Made by a program: the position numbers and the translations under genes
Shown: positions 1 to 7,401 of the stretch, in pieces
Position numbering within the stretch: position 1 is the first letter of the stretch
Layout: the number at the start of each line of letters is the position of its first letter
The notes under the pieces: generated by a model
The model's input: only the letters and a program-made list of their open reading frames with translations
What the model was told of the DNA's origin: nothing
Databases searched by the model: none
NCBI GenBank assembly: GCA_019416685.1
Contig: DXWV01000096.1
Span: forward strand, 1 to 19,571
DNA length: 19,571 bases
DNA from: Bacteroides sp.
Lineage (GTDB): Bacteria > Bacteroidota > Bacteroidia > Bacteroidales > Bacteroidaceae
Reading direction: 5' to 3'

Positions 1-1
1 T

Positions 2-61
2 CTACTGTGTGGTATTATTATTCTGCTGGCAAAGGTCGGGGGAAGTGAGTGTCGTGCGTAA
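2..61 (+). CDS. Putative leader peptide of the leu cluster (3' part only)
   Basis: An open frame enters from the left edge and stops with TAA at 59-61. Its 19 visible codons include three consecutive ATT (Ile, 14-22), then CTG CTG (Leu, 23-28) and GTC (Val), after CTA CTG (Leu) at 2-7. This branched-chain-rich tail lies just before a competing antiterminator/terminator pair and the leuA gene, which is the layout of a translated attenuator leader. The start codon is outside the window. The frame starting at base 3 is also open (to a TAA at 69-71) and carries GTG GTA TTA TTA, so the frame choice is an inference. Ribosomes stalled on the Ile/Leu codons would leave 41-49 free; ribosomes reaching the stop would cover it. 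Confidence 0.42.
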   Translation, partial: LLCGIIILLAKVGGSECRA

Positions 62-101
62 ATGTGTATAATGAAAATATACGAAAGCCTTTCTCACTTC
101 C
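41..101 (+). promoter_or_regulatory. Antiterminator pairing of the leuA attenuator
   Basis: Bases 41-49 (GGAAGTGAG) are the perfect reverse complement of 93-101 (CTCACTTCC), with one more G-U pair possible at 40/102. The 3' half overlaps the last base of the terminator's left main-stem arm, its inner CACT arm and its loop, so the two structures cannot both form fully. The 5' half lies inside the leader-peptide frame, about 13 bases past the Ile/Leu codons, where a stalled ribosome would leave it exposed. Confidence 0.55.
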
Positions 102-120
102 TAGTGCGAAAGGCTTTTTT
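84..120 (+). terminator. Rho-independent terminator (attenuator) before leuA
   Basis: A perfect 10-bp stem (84-93 with 108-117) is extended after one T/C mismatch by 4 bp (95-98 with 103-106) and a TCCT loop. Six T residues (115-120) follow. It ends 33 bases before the leuA ATG. With the alternative pairing of 41-49 and 93-101 it fits a transcription attenuator. It could instead simply terminate an upstream gene outside the window, but that would not explain the competing pairing. Confidence 0.75.
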
Positions 121-153
121 AATAGTGTATAATCAGATTAAAAACAATAAAAG

Positions 154-1650
154 ATGAGTGACAGATTATTTATTTTCGACACCACCCTCCGTGATGGTGA
201 ACAGGTTCCGGGGTGCCAATTGAATACAGTGGAAAAGATTCAGGTAGCGAAAGCACTGGAGACACTGGGGGTAGATGTGATTGAAGCCGGATTTCCTATT
301 TCCAGTCCGGGGGATTTTAATTCGGTAATTGAAATCTCTAAAGCCGTGACATGGCCCACTATTTGTGCATTGACACGTGCGGTTCAGAAAGATATTGACG
401 TAGCAGTAGATGCGTTGAAATTTGCTAAGCGTAAGCGTATTCATACGGGAATTGGTACATCTGATTCACATATTAAATATAAATTCAATTCTAACCGTGA
501 AGAAATCATCGAACGTGCAGTAGCTGCTGTTAAATATGCGCGTCGTTTTGTAGACGATGTGGAGTTCTATGCAGAAGATGCAGGACGCACAGATAACGAA
601 TATTTGGCTCGGGTGGTAGAAGCTGTTATTAAAGCTGGTGCTACTGTGGTGAATATCCCTGATACGACCGGGTATTGTCTTCCTTCGGAATATGGAGCGA
701 AAATTAAATATCTGGTAGATCATGTTTCTGGTATCGAAAATGCAATAATTTCTACACACTGTCATAATGACTTGGGGATGGCTACTGCTAATACTATGGC
801 CGGGGTACTGAATGGGGCACGTCAGGTAGAGGTGACCATCAATGGTATTGGTGAGCGTGCGGGTAATACGGCGCTTGAAGAAATTGCAATGATTATCAAG
901 AGTCATCATGAAATCGAGATAGAGACCAACATCAGTACACAGAAAATCTATCCCACCAGTCGCATGGTATCCAGCTTGATGAATATGCCGGTACAACCTA
1001 ATAAAGCTATTGTGGGACGTAATGCTTTTGCACATTCGTCGGGAATACATCAGGATGGTGTATTGAAGAATGTACAAACATATGAAATTATTGATCCTAA
1101 AGATGTGGGTATTGATGATAACTCCATCGTATTGACTGCACGTAGTGGACGTGCTGCTTTGAAAAATCGTCTTTCTATGCTGGGCGTGACGCTTGACCAG
1201 GAAAAATTGGATAAGGTATATGAGGAATTCCTGAAACTTGCTGACCGTAAGAAAGATATTCATGATGATGATATTCTTGTATTGGCAGGTGCTGATCGTA
1301 GTGAGAATCATCGTATTAAACTGGAATACCTTCAGGTGACAAGTGGGGTCGGTGTACGGTCAGTTGCCAGTTTGGGACTGAATATTTCCGGAGAAAAATT
1401 TGAAGCAGCTGCCAGTGGTAATGGTCCTGTTGATGCGGCTATCAAAGCATTAAAACGTATTATAGATCGCCATATGACACTGAAAGAGTTTACTATTCAA
1501 GCTATTAGTAAAGGAAGTGATGATGTAGGTAAAGTGCATATGCAGGTAGAATATGATAACCAGATGTATTATGGTTTTGGTGCGAATACGGATATTATTG
1601 CCGCTTCCGTAGAAGCTTATATTGACTGTATTAACAAATTCACCAAGTAA
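154..1650 (+). CDS. leuA: 2-isopropylmalate synthase
   Basis: Condenses acetyl-CoA with 2-ketoisovalerate to 2-isopropylmalate, the first committed step of leucine synthesis, in the cytoplasm. The 498-residue protein starts with the HMGL-like TIM barrel motif DTTLRDGEQ (residues 9-17), has the metal-binding HCHND motif (H202, H204) and the NGIGERAGN signature, and ends in the LeuA allosteric dimer domain (about residues 360-495) that in this family senses leucine. The sequence follows the E. coli-type LeuA closely (IEAGFP..SPGDF, AFAHSSGIHQDGVLKN), so the keto-acid is expected to be ketoisovalerate rather than pyruvate. The ATG lies 33 bases after the attenuator terminator. It is the first gene of the leuA-leuC-leuD-cimA-leuB run, with leuC 29 bases downstream. 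Confidence 0.95.
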   Translation: MSDRLFIFDTTLRDGEQVPGCQLNTVEKIQVAKALETLGVDVIEAGFPISSPGDFNSVIEISKAVTWPTICALTRAVQKDIDVAVDALKFAKRKRIHTGIGTSDSHIKYKFNSNREEIIERAVAAVKYARRFVDDVEFYAEDAGRTDNEYLARVVEAVIKAGATVVNIPDTTGYCLPSEYGAKIKYLVDHVSGIENAIISTHCHNDLGMATANTMAGVLNGARQVEVTINGIGERAGNTALEEIAMIIKSHHEIEIETNISTQKIYPTSRMVSSLMNMPVQPNKAIVGRNAFAHSSGIHQDGVLKNVQTYEIIDPKDVGIDDNSIVLTARSGRAALKNRLSMLGVTLDQEKLDKVYEEFLKLADRKKDIHDDDILVLAGADRSENHRIKLEYLQVTSGVGVRSVASLGLNISGEKFEAAASGNGPVDAAIKALKRIIDRHMTLKEFTIQAISKGSDDVGKVHMQVEYDNQMYYGFGANTDIIAASVEAYIDCINKFTK

Positions 1651-1671
1651 TTAGAATTTAGTAGTTAGAAT
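1651..1671 (+). repeat. Three phased heptamers between leuA and leuC
   Basis: Directly after the leuA stop come three units of exactly 7 bases: TTAGAAT, TTAGTAG, TTAGAAT. An A-rich run and the leuC ATG (1680) follow. There is no inverted partner arm. It resembles a minimal or decayed form of the heptamer hairpins found further along the window, but 21 AT-rich bases can look periodic by chance. Confidence 0.4.
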
Positions 1672-1679
1672 AAAAAAAT

Positions 1680-3071
1680 ATGAATACATTATTTGATAAA
1701 ATCTGGGATGCACATGTGGTTACCACAGTAGAAGATGGTCCCACTCAGCTCTATATCGACAGACTGTACTGTCATGAAGTAACCAGTCCGCAGGCTTTTG
1801 CCGGACTGCGCGAACGTGGGATAAAATGTTTTCGTCCGGAAAAGATATATTGTATGCCCGATCATAATACGCCGACACATGATCAGGATAAACCCATTGA
1901 GGACCCGATATCAAAAACACAGGTAGATACATTGACGAAGAATGCAAAAGACTTTGGATTAACCCACTTCGGAATGATGGATAAAAGAAACGGTATTATC
2001 CATGTAGTAGGTCCTGAACGGGGATTAACTTTGCCCGGAATGACTATTGTTTGCGGTGATTCGCATACTTCCACCCATGGTGCGATGGGGGCGATTGCTT
2101 TTGGTATCGGAACAAGTGAGGTAGAGATGGTACTTGCTTCGCAGTGTGTATTACAGTCCCGTCCCAAGACGATGCGTATTACCGTGGATGGAAAATTAGG
2201 CAAGGGAGTGACAGCAAAAGATCTTGCACTCTATATGATGTCTAAAATGACAACCAGTGGTGCTACCGGATATTTTGTGGAATATGCAGGTGAAGCCGTT
2301 CGCAGTTTGAGTATGGAAGGCCGATTGACGTTGTGTAATCTCTCTATAGAGATGGGAGCACGTGGTGGTATGGTAGCTCCGGATGAGGTGACTTTTGAAT
2401 ATATCAAAGGACGTGAAAGTGCTCCGAAAGGAGAAGAATGGGACAGAGCGATGGAGTATTGGAAAACACTGAAAAGTGATGCTGACGCTGTTTTTGATAA
2501 AGAAGTGCATTTTGAGGCAGCCGATATAGAGCCAATGATCACTTATGGGACAAATCCGGGTATGGGTATGGGCATTACACAATCCATTCCGACTACGGAA
2601 GGAATGAATGAAACCACCAAAACATCTTTTGTTAAGTCTCTGGATTATATGGGATTCAAACCGGGTGAACCGTTACTGGGCAAGAAGATTGATTATGTAT
2701 TTCTGGGTGCATGTACCAATGGACGTATTGAGGATTTCCGCGCATTTGCTTCTTTGGTAAAGGGTAGAAAAAAGGCGGAACATGTAATAGCATGGTTGGT
2801 ACCAGGGTCCTGGATGGTAGATGCACAAATCCGGGAGGAAGGATTGGATAAAATATTGGAAGAAGCCGGTTTTGCAATCCGTCAGCCGGGATGTTCAGCT
2901 TGTCTGGCAATGAATGATGATAAGGTTCCTGCAGGTAAGTATTCGGTTTCTACGAGTAACCGAAATTTTGAAGGACGCCAGGGACCGGGAGCACGTACGT
3001 TGCTGGCAAGTCCTCTTGTAGCCGCTGCGGCAGCTGTGACAGGGGTAATAACAGATCCCAGAGAACTTTAA
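1680..3071 (+). CDS. leuC: 3-isopropylmalate dehydratase large subunit
   Basis: Large subunit of isopropylmalate isomerase, an aconitase-family [4Fe-4S] enzyme that converts 2- to 3-isopropylmalate as a heterodimer with LeuD. The 463-residue length is normal for the family. The three cluster-ligating cysteines are all present: C345 (in ACTNGR), C405 and C408 (in CSACLAMND). The GDSHTSTHGAMG active-site stretch typical of LeuC lies in the first third. In organisms with citramalate synthase, the same enzyme isomerises citramalate to methylmalate, which matters here because a CimA-like gene is in the same cluster. The start follows leuA by 29 bases on the same strand; leuD follows after 71 bases. 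Confidence 0.96.
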   Translation: MNTLFDKIWDAHVVTTVEDGPTQLYIDRLYCHEVTSPQAFAGLRERGIKCFRPEKIYCMPDHNTPTHDQDKPIEDPISKTQVDTLTKNAKDFGLTHFGMMDKRNGIIHVVGPERGLTLPGMTIVCGDSHTSTHGAMGAIAFGIGTSEVEMVLASQCVLQSRPKTMRITVDGKLGKGVTAKDLALYMMSKMTTSGATGYFVEYAGEAVRSLSMEGRLTLCNLSIEMGARGGMVAPDEVTFEYIKGRESAPKGEEWDRAMEYWKTLKSDADAVFDKEVHFEAADIEPMITYGTNPGMGMGITQSIPTTEGMNETTKTSFVKSLDYMGFKPGEPLLGKKIDYVFLGACTNGRIEDFRAFASLVKGRKKAEHVIAWLVPGSWMVDAQIREEGLDKILEEAGFAIRQPGCSACLAMNDDKVPAGKYSVSTSNRNFEGRQGPGARTLLASPLVAAAAAVTGVITDPREL

Positions 3072-3083
3072 TCGTAAATCGTA

Positions 3084-3121
3084 CCTATGTGATAAAGATT
3101 AATGATATTTATGATCGTAGG
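3084..3121 (+). other. Imperfect hairpin in the leuC-leuD gap
   Basis: Bases 3084-3096 can pair with 3108-3121 around an 11-base loop, with one bulge, one mismatch and one G-U pair. No T-run follows, so it is not an intrinsic terminator. It might stabilise or process the mRNA between leuC and leuD, or be chance in AT-rich sequence. The adjoining TCGTAAA/TCGTACC 7-base words hint at a decayed member of the heptamer repeats. Confidence 0.3.
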
Positions 3122-3142
3122 GAGTAAATTGTAAATAAACAT

Positions 3143-3733
3143 ATGAAAGCAAAATTCAATATCATAACAAGTACATGTGTACCTCTTCCTTTGGAAAATG
3201 TGGATACAGACCAGATTATTCCGGCACGTTTTCTGAAGGCTACTACCCGTGAAGAAAAGTTCTTTGGTGATAACCTCTTCCGTGACTGGCGTTACCATCC
3301 GGATGGTTCATTAAATAAAGACTTTGTGTTGAACAATCCTACTTATGGAGGACAGATATTGGTGGCAGGAAAGAACTTTGGTTCGGGCTCCAGTCGTGAA
3401 CATGCTGCATGGGCAATAGCCGGATATGGCTTCCGTGTAGTAGTGAGTAGCTTCTTTGCTGATATTCATAAAAATAATGAGTTGAATAATTTTGTACTGC
3501 CTGTAGTGGTGACAGAGGAATTTCTGGCGGAGTTGTTTGATTCTATTTTTAAAAATCCTGAAACAGAGGTGGAAGTAAATCTGCCGGAACAGACTATCAC
3601 TAATAAAGCTACCGGAAAGAGTGAGCACTTCGAGATTAATGCATATAAAAAACATTGTCTGATGAATGGGTTGGACGATATCGATTTTTTGTTGACGAAT
3701 AAGGATAAGATAGAGGCGTGGGAAAGAAAATGA
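3143..3733 (+). CDS. leuD: 3-isopropylmalate dehydratase small subunit
   Basis: Small (swivel-domain) subunit of isopropylmalate isomerase, partner of the LeuC encoded just upstream. The 196-residue protein shows the expected N-terminal pattern with ENVDTDQIIPARFL near residues 18-31 and the substrate-phosphate-like loop NFGSGSSREHA (residues 78-88), which contributes substrate contacts in this family. The length fits the bacterial LeuD class. It sits 71 bases after leuC and 53 bases before the citramalate-synthase-like gene, all on one strand, so co-transcription is likely. Confidence 0.95.
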   Translation: MKAKFNIITSTCVPLPLENVDTDQIIPARFLKATTREEKFFGDNLFRDWRYHPDGSLNKDFVLNNPTYGGQILVAGKNFGSGSSREHAAWAIAGYGFRVVVSSFFADIHKNNELNNFVLPVVVTEEFLAELFDSIFKNPETEVEVNLPEQTITNKATGKSEHFEINAYKKHCLMNGLDDIDFLLTNKDKIEAWERK

Positions 3734-3786
3734 ATTAATTCCGTTGTCCGCGTGCCATAAAAATGATAACAACCATATAAATAACG

Positions 3787-5319
3787 ATGAAAAATAATCA
3801 TCCCAAAATAGAAATCATGGACACTACTCTCCGCGATGGCGAACAAACCAGTGGAGTGTCTTTTGTGCCTCATGAGAAACTGATGATTGCCCGACTGCTA
3901 TTGGAAGAGCTAAAGGTAGACCGTGTAGAAATAGCTTCGGCACGTGTGTCTGAAGGAGAATTCGATGCGGTAAAGATGATTTGCGACTGGGCAGCGCGGA
4001 GAAATCTGCTACAGAAAGTAGAGGTGCTGGGTTTCGTTGACGGTCGTACTTCACTGGATTGGATACATGCTACCGGTTGCCGCGTTATCAATTTGTTGTG
4101 TAAGGGATCTTTGAAACACTGTATGTATCAGCTGAAAAAGAAGCCGGAGGAACATATCGAAGATATACTTGCCGTAGTGAATTATGCCAATGAACTGGAT
4201 ATTGAAGTCAATGTATATCTGGAAGATTGGAGTAATGGTATGAAAGATTCACCCGAATATGTATTTCAGATTGTCGATACTTTGAAAGAGACAAGTATCA
4301 AGCGTTTTATGCTACCTGATACATTGGGGGTACTGAATCCGTTGCAAGTCATTGAATTCATGCGGAAGATGAAGAAGCGTTACCCTGATACACATTTTGA
4401 TTTTCACGCACATAATGACTATGATCTGGCAGTAAGTAATGTACTTGCAGCTGTACTAAGTGGAGTTAAAGGACTTCATACTACAATTAATGGGTTGGGT
4501 GAACGTGCTGGTAATGCACCTTTGGCAAGTGTGCAGGCTATTCTGAAAGATCACTTTAACGCTATTACCAATATCGATGAAAGTCGTTTAAACGATGTAA
4601 GCCGGGTAGTAGAATCTTATTCGGGTATTGTGATTCCTGCCAATAAGCCCATTGTAGGTGAAAATGTATTTACGCAGGTAGCCGGAGTACATGCTGATGG
4701 AGACAATAAGAGTAATCTCTATTGTAATGATCTTCTGCCCGAACGATTTGGGCGTATCCGTGAGTATGCTCTCGGGAAGACTTCGGGTAAAGCGAATATC
4801 CGTAAAAATCTTGAAAGTCTTGGTTTGGAACTGGATGAAGAATCCATGCGGAAAGTAACAGAACGTATCATAGAGTTAGGTGATAAGAAAGAACTCGTTA
4901 CACAGGAGGATCTTCCATATATCATTTCTGATGTACTGAAACACGACGGTATGAATAATAAAGTAAAACTGAAAAGTTATTTTGTGACACTGGCACATGG
5001 GTTAAAGCCGATGGCTACGTTGAGTGTCGAAATAGACGGGCAGGTTTACGAAGAGAGTTCGTCTGGTGATGGTCAGTATGATGCTTTTGTGCGTGCTTTA
5101 CGTAAAATTTATAAGGTGACGTTGGGGCGCAAATTTCCAATGCTGATTAATTATGCAGTAAGTATTCCTCCCGGTGGGCGTACCGATGCTTTTGTACAGA
5201 CTGTTATCACCTGGAGTTTTGGTGAGAAAGTATTTCGTACCCGTGGCTTGGATGCCGACCAGACAGAAGCAGCTATCAAGGCGACTATTAAGATGTTGAA
5301 TATAATAGAAGAATATTAA
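3787..5319 (+). CDS. cimA: Probable (R)-citramalate synthase (Leptospira CimA type)
   Basis: A LeuA-family enzyme of 510 residues: barrel motif DTTLRDGEQ (12-20), metal motif HAHND (H207, H209), NGLGERAGN, and a C-terminal LeuA-type allosteric domain (about 375-505). It differs strongly from the first LeuA of the cluster. From memory it resembles the Leptospira interrogans citramalate synthase along its length (VDRVEIASARVS, LGFVDG, NVYLEDWSNG, LPDTLGVL). The residues I recall as lining the pyruvate pocket there occur here at the same numbers: R16, D17, L81, L104, Y144, E146. I infer that it condenses acetyl-CoA with pyruvate, and that LeuCD and LeuB then carry citramalate to 2-oxobutyrate for isoleucine. 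A second isopropylmalate synthase is the alternative; homocitrate synthase is unlikely in this context. Confidence 0.78.
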   Translation: MKNNHPKIEIMDTTLRDGEQTSGVSFVPHEKLMIARLLLEELKVDRVEIASARVSEGEFDAVKMICDWAARRNLLQKVEVLGFVDGRTSLDWIHATGCRVINLLCKGSLKHCMYQLKKKPEEHIEDILAVVNYANELDIEVNVYLEDWSNGMKDSPEYVFQIVDTLKETSIKRFMLPDTLGVLNPLQVIEFMRKMKKRYPDTHFDFHAHNDYDLAVSNVLAAVLSGVKGLHTTINGLGERAGNAPLASVQAILKDHFNAITNIDESRLNDVSRVVESYSGIVIPANKPIVGENVFTQVAGVHADGDNKSNLYCNDLLPERFGRIREYALGKTSGKANIRKNLESLGLELDEESMRKVTERIIELGDKKELVTQEDLPYIISDVLKHDGMNNKVKLKSYFVTLAHGLKPMATLSVEIDGQVYEESSSGDGQYDAFVRALRKIYKVTLGRKFPMLINYAVSIPPGGRTDAFVQTVITWSFGEKVFRTRGLDADQTEAAIKATIKMLNIIEEY

Positions 5320-5322
5320 TAA

Positions 5323-5417
5323 TAGTGATTAGTTAGGAGTGATAAGTGATTAGTTGCCTGTGGCATCTGAGCTGTATCGACTAATTGCTTATCACTAATC
5401 ACTAATCGTTAAATCAC
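5323..5417 (+). repeat. Heptamer-built inverted repeat, cimA-leuB gap (element A)
   Basis: Bases 5338-5356 pair with 5378-5396 over 19 positions without mismatch if G-U pairs are allowed. A second stem pairs 5323-5333 with 5401-5411. Both arms consist of 7-base units; on the right arm TTATCAC, TAATCAC and TAATCGT run in exact phase from 5389 to 5409. The element starts four bases after the cimA stop and its repeated sequence reaches almost to the leuB ATG (5426). There is no T-run typical of a terminator. Units and an 11-base word (AGTGATAAGTG) are shared with the element at 10272-10387. Confidence 0.8.
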
Positions 5418-5425
5418 TAATTAAC

Positions 5426-6487
5426 ATGGATTTTAAAATTGCAGTATTAGCAGGTGACGGTATCGGACCGGAAATCTCCGTACAGGGAGTAGAGGTGATG
5501 AGTGCTGTTTGCGAGAAGTTTGGACATAAAGTAAATTACGAATACGCCATTTGTGGCGCAGATGCAATCGATAAGGTGGGTGATCCTTTTCCGGAAGAAA
5601 CTTATCGGATATGTAAGGAAGCAGATGCTGTACTTTTTTCTGCCGTAGGTGATCCGAAGTTTGATAATGATCCTACAGCTAAAGTTCGTCCGGAACAGGG
5701 ACTGCTGGCTATGCGTAAGAAGCTGGGACTTTTTGCTAATATTCGTCCGGTGCAGACTTTCAAATGTCTGGTTCATAAGTCTCCTCTTCGTGCAGAACTG
5801 GTAGAAGGAGCTGATTTCCTTTGTATTCGTGAGCTGACAGGAGGTATGTATTTTGGTGAGAAGTATCAGGATAATGACAAAGCTTATGATACGAATATGT
5901 ATACTCGTCCGGAGATAGAGCGTATATTAAAAGTTGCGTTTGAATATGCAATGAAACGCCGTAAGCATCTTACAGTTGTAGATAAGGCGAATGTTCTTGC
6001 CTCCAGTCGTTTGTGGCGTCAGATTGCACAGGAAATGGCACCAGCCTATCCTGAGGTAACCACTGACTATATGTTTGTGGATAATGCAGCAATGAAGATG
6101 ATTCAGGAACCGAAGTTCTTTGATGTGATGGTGACTGAAAATACTTTTGGCGATATCCTTACGGATGAAGGTTCGGTTATAAGTGGTTCTATGGGATTGC
6201 TCCCTTCTGCTTCAACCGGAGAAAGCACTCCGGTATTTGAGCCTATTCATGGTTCGTGGCCGCAGGCAAAAGGATTGAATATTGCTAATCCGCTGGCACA
6301 AATTCTTTCGGTAGCTATGTTGTTTGAGTATTTTGACTGTAAAGAAGAAGGAGCATTGATTCGCAGGGCTGTAGATGCATCACTGGACGAAAATGTACGT
6401 ACTCCGGAAATTCAGGTAGAAGGCGGTGAAAAGTATGGAACCAAAGAAGTTGGAAAATGGGTGGTTGATTATATTAAGAATAGCTGA
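5426..6487 (+). CDS. leuB: 3-isopropylmalate dehydrogenase
   Basis: Oxidatively decarboxylates 3-isopropylmalate with NAD+ to the leucine keto-acid precursor. In a citramalate route it also converts 3-methylmalate to 2-oxobutyrate. The 353-residue protein shows the family start (VLAGDGIGPEI), the substrate loop RELTGGMYFGE (R135-E145, with Y142), catalytic K187 in VVDKANVL, and the metal/NAD-side motif DILTDE (243-248), followed by GSMGLLPSAS. The start is the ATG directly after the inverted repeat in the 106-base gap behind cimA. It appears to be the last gene of the leucine cluster, because the next gene is on the other strand. Confidence 0.96.
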   Translation: MDFKIAVLAGDGIGPEISVQGVEVMSAVCEKFGHKVNYEYAICGADAIDKVGDPFPEETYRICKEADAVLFSAVGDPKFDNDPTAKVRPEQGLLAMRKKLGLFANIRPVQTFKCLVHKSPLRAELVEGADFLCIRELTGGMYFGEKYQDNDKAYDTNMYTRPEIERILKVAFEYAMKRRKHLTVVDKANVLASSRLWRQIAQEMAPAYPEVTTDYMFVDNAAMKMIQEPKFFDVMVTENTFGDILTDEGSVISGSMGLLPSASTGESTPVFEPIHGSWPQAKGLNIANPLAQILSVAMLFEYFDCKEEGALIRRAVDASLDENVRTPEIQVEGGEKYGTKEVGKWVVDYIKNS

Positions 6488-6532
6488 TGATCAGTGAAAT
6501 AACTCCGATACAAAGGTAAAAGGATTTAAAGC

Positions 6533-6563
6533 TTGACTTTACCCTTTGAAAATCGTATCTTTG
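6533..6563 (+). promoter_or_regulatory. Bacteroides-type promoter downstream of leuB
   Basis: A -7-like box TATCTTTG (6556-6563) fits the Bacteroides TAnnTTTG consensus, and TTGAC (6533-6537) lies 20 bases upstream as a -33 element. It points rightwards into a short region ending in a strong terminator, with no + strand gene following. It may therefore drive a very small RNA. Confidence 0.45.
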
Positions 6564-6569
6564 TTACTA

Positions 6570-6633
6570 TAAACATAAGGTATATTCAGTTTGATTACAC
6601 TTGAGGAGAAAGCTTATAACTTTCTCCTTTTTT
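6570..6633 (+). ncRNA. Candidate small RNA between promoter and terminator
   Basis: The promoter-like boxes at 6533-6563 and the hairpin terminator at 6605-6633 bracket about 60 bases with no ATG-initiated open frame. The start is estimated as about 7 bases past the -7 box. The transcript would end in the 8-bp hairpin with a U-tail, like many small RNAs. No known family was recognised. The alternative is that the terminator belongs to the leu transcript and the promoter match is chance. Confidence 0.3.
6605..6633 (+). terminator. Rho-independent terminator after leuB
   Basis: A perfect 8-bp stem, GGAGAAAG (6605-6612) with CTTTCTCC (6620-6627), surrounds a 7-base loop. It is followed by six T residues (6628-6633). 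It works in the + direction and would end the leucine transcript and/or the candidate small RNA just upstream. No matching T-run exists for the minus strand. Confidence 0.8.
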
Positions 6634-6684
6634 GTATCTATATTTAACAGAAGCTCAGTTCTCATTCTTTTTTCCTGTTTCTTA

Positions 6685-7350
6685 TTATATCACCTGTATA
6701 GCTGAATAGACCAGTATACCCATCACCGTTAGTAATCCTGTATAAATGATAACCTGTGTTTGATGTGCTTTTCTGAAATCTTCTTTGGTAACTCTTGTGA
6801 GCAGGTAGTACATCAACATAGCTCCACCCAATCCTACTAACATTCCTACCACTAAATCTCCCGGATAATGCAATCCCAGATAGATACGCGTGTAGCAATT
6901 AATGGCTGCCCATGTACAAATAAAAATACTGAGCCAGCGTTTGCGGAACAGGAACACCAGGAAAAACGCCAGACCAAAGGAGTTGGAAGCATGGCAAGAG
7001 GGAAAACCGAAACCACCTCCACGTCTTCCGTTGACGATATGTACGAGTTCTGCAATGGGACTGGCAGGGTTGGAAGGGCGGGGACGCTCTACGATAGGTC
7101 GGATAACGGTTGCGCAAACCTGATCGGCGAAAGTGATAGTCAGTGCAATACCTATGAGGCAGAATAGAACGATTTTCCAGTGGAAATTTTTAAGTAACAC
7201 ATATAATATACTTGCGTACATGGGTATCCATATCCATTTCCCAGTGAAAACGGGCATGAAATAGTCTCCGAATGTATTGTGAAATCCGTTGAGATAAAGT
7301 AATAAATTCTGATCAGCTTCAACAAGTGATTGTAATAGTCCGTATGTCAT
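6685..7350 (-). CDS. PAP2-family membrane phosphatase with PSCH variant motif
   Basis: Integral membrane acid phosphatase of the PAP2 superfamily, which dephosphorylates lipid phosphates such as undecaprenyl pyrophosphate or phosphatidic acid; the true substrate is unknown. The 221-residue protein has about six hydrophobic segments. The three-part signature is present but altered: R84-x6-R91-P92 where K-x6-RP is usual, P117-S118-C119-H120 where PSGH is usual, and T154-R155-x5-H161-x3-D165 in place of SR-x5-H-x3-D. The catalytic histidines H120 and H161 and arginines R91 and R155 are kept, so activity is plausible. It starts 51 bases after the LTA-synthase-like gene on the same strand, which suggests one transcript and a linked role in envelope lipid or polymer metabolism. 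Confidence 0.88.
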   Translation of the reverse strand: MTYGLLQSLVEADQNLLLYLNGFHNTFGDYFMPVFTGKWIWIPMYASILYVLLKNFHWKIVLFCLIGIALTITFADQVCATVIRPIVERPRPSNPASPIAELVHIVNGRRGGGFGFPSCHASNSFGLAFFLVFLFRKRWLSIFICTWAAINCYTRIYLGLHYPGDLVVGMLVGLGGAMLMYYLLTRVTKEDFRKAHQTQVIIYTGLLTVMGILVYSAIQVI

Positions 7351-7401
7351 ATTGTTTAATATTAATTCAAATTTAGAGTTAGTAGGGAAAAATAGAACAA
7401 A

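Noticed and set aside
62..156. A 31-codon ATG frame that ends in ATGA with the leuA start
   Set aside because: It runs straight through the terminator hairpin, and its codons follow the stem sequence. The coupling to leuA is most likely chance.
466..1311. Long minus-strand open frame (281 codons) inside leuA
   Set aside because: It is antisense to an unambiguous leuA, is rich in His, Ile and Ser as expected for a reverse frame, and shows no domain.
6868..7167. Plus-strand open frame of 99 codons over the PAP2 gene
   Set aside because: It overlaps a well-supported minus-strand gene. The translation is low in hydrophobic residues and has no recognisable family.
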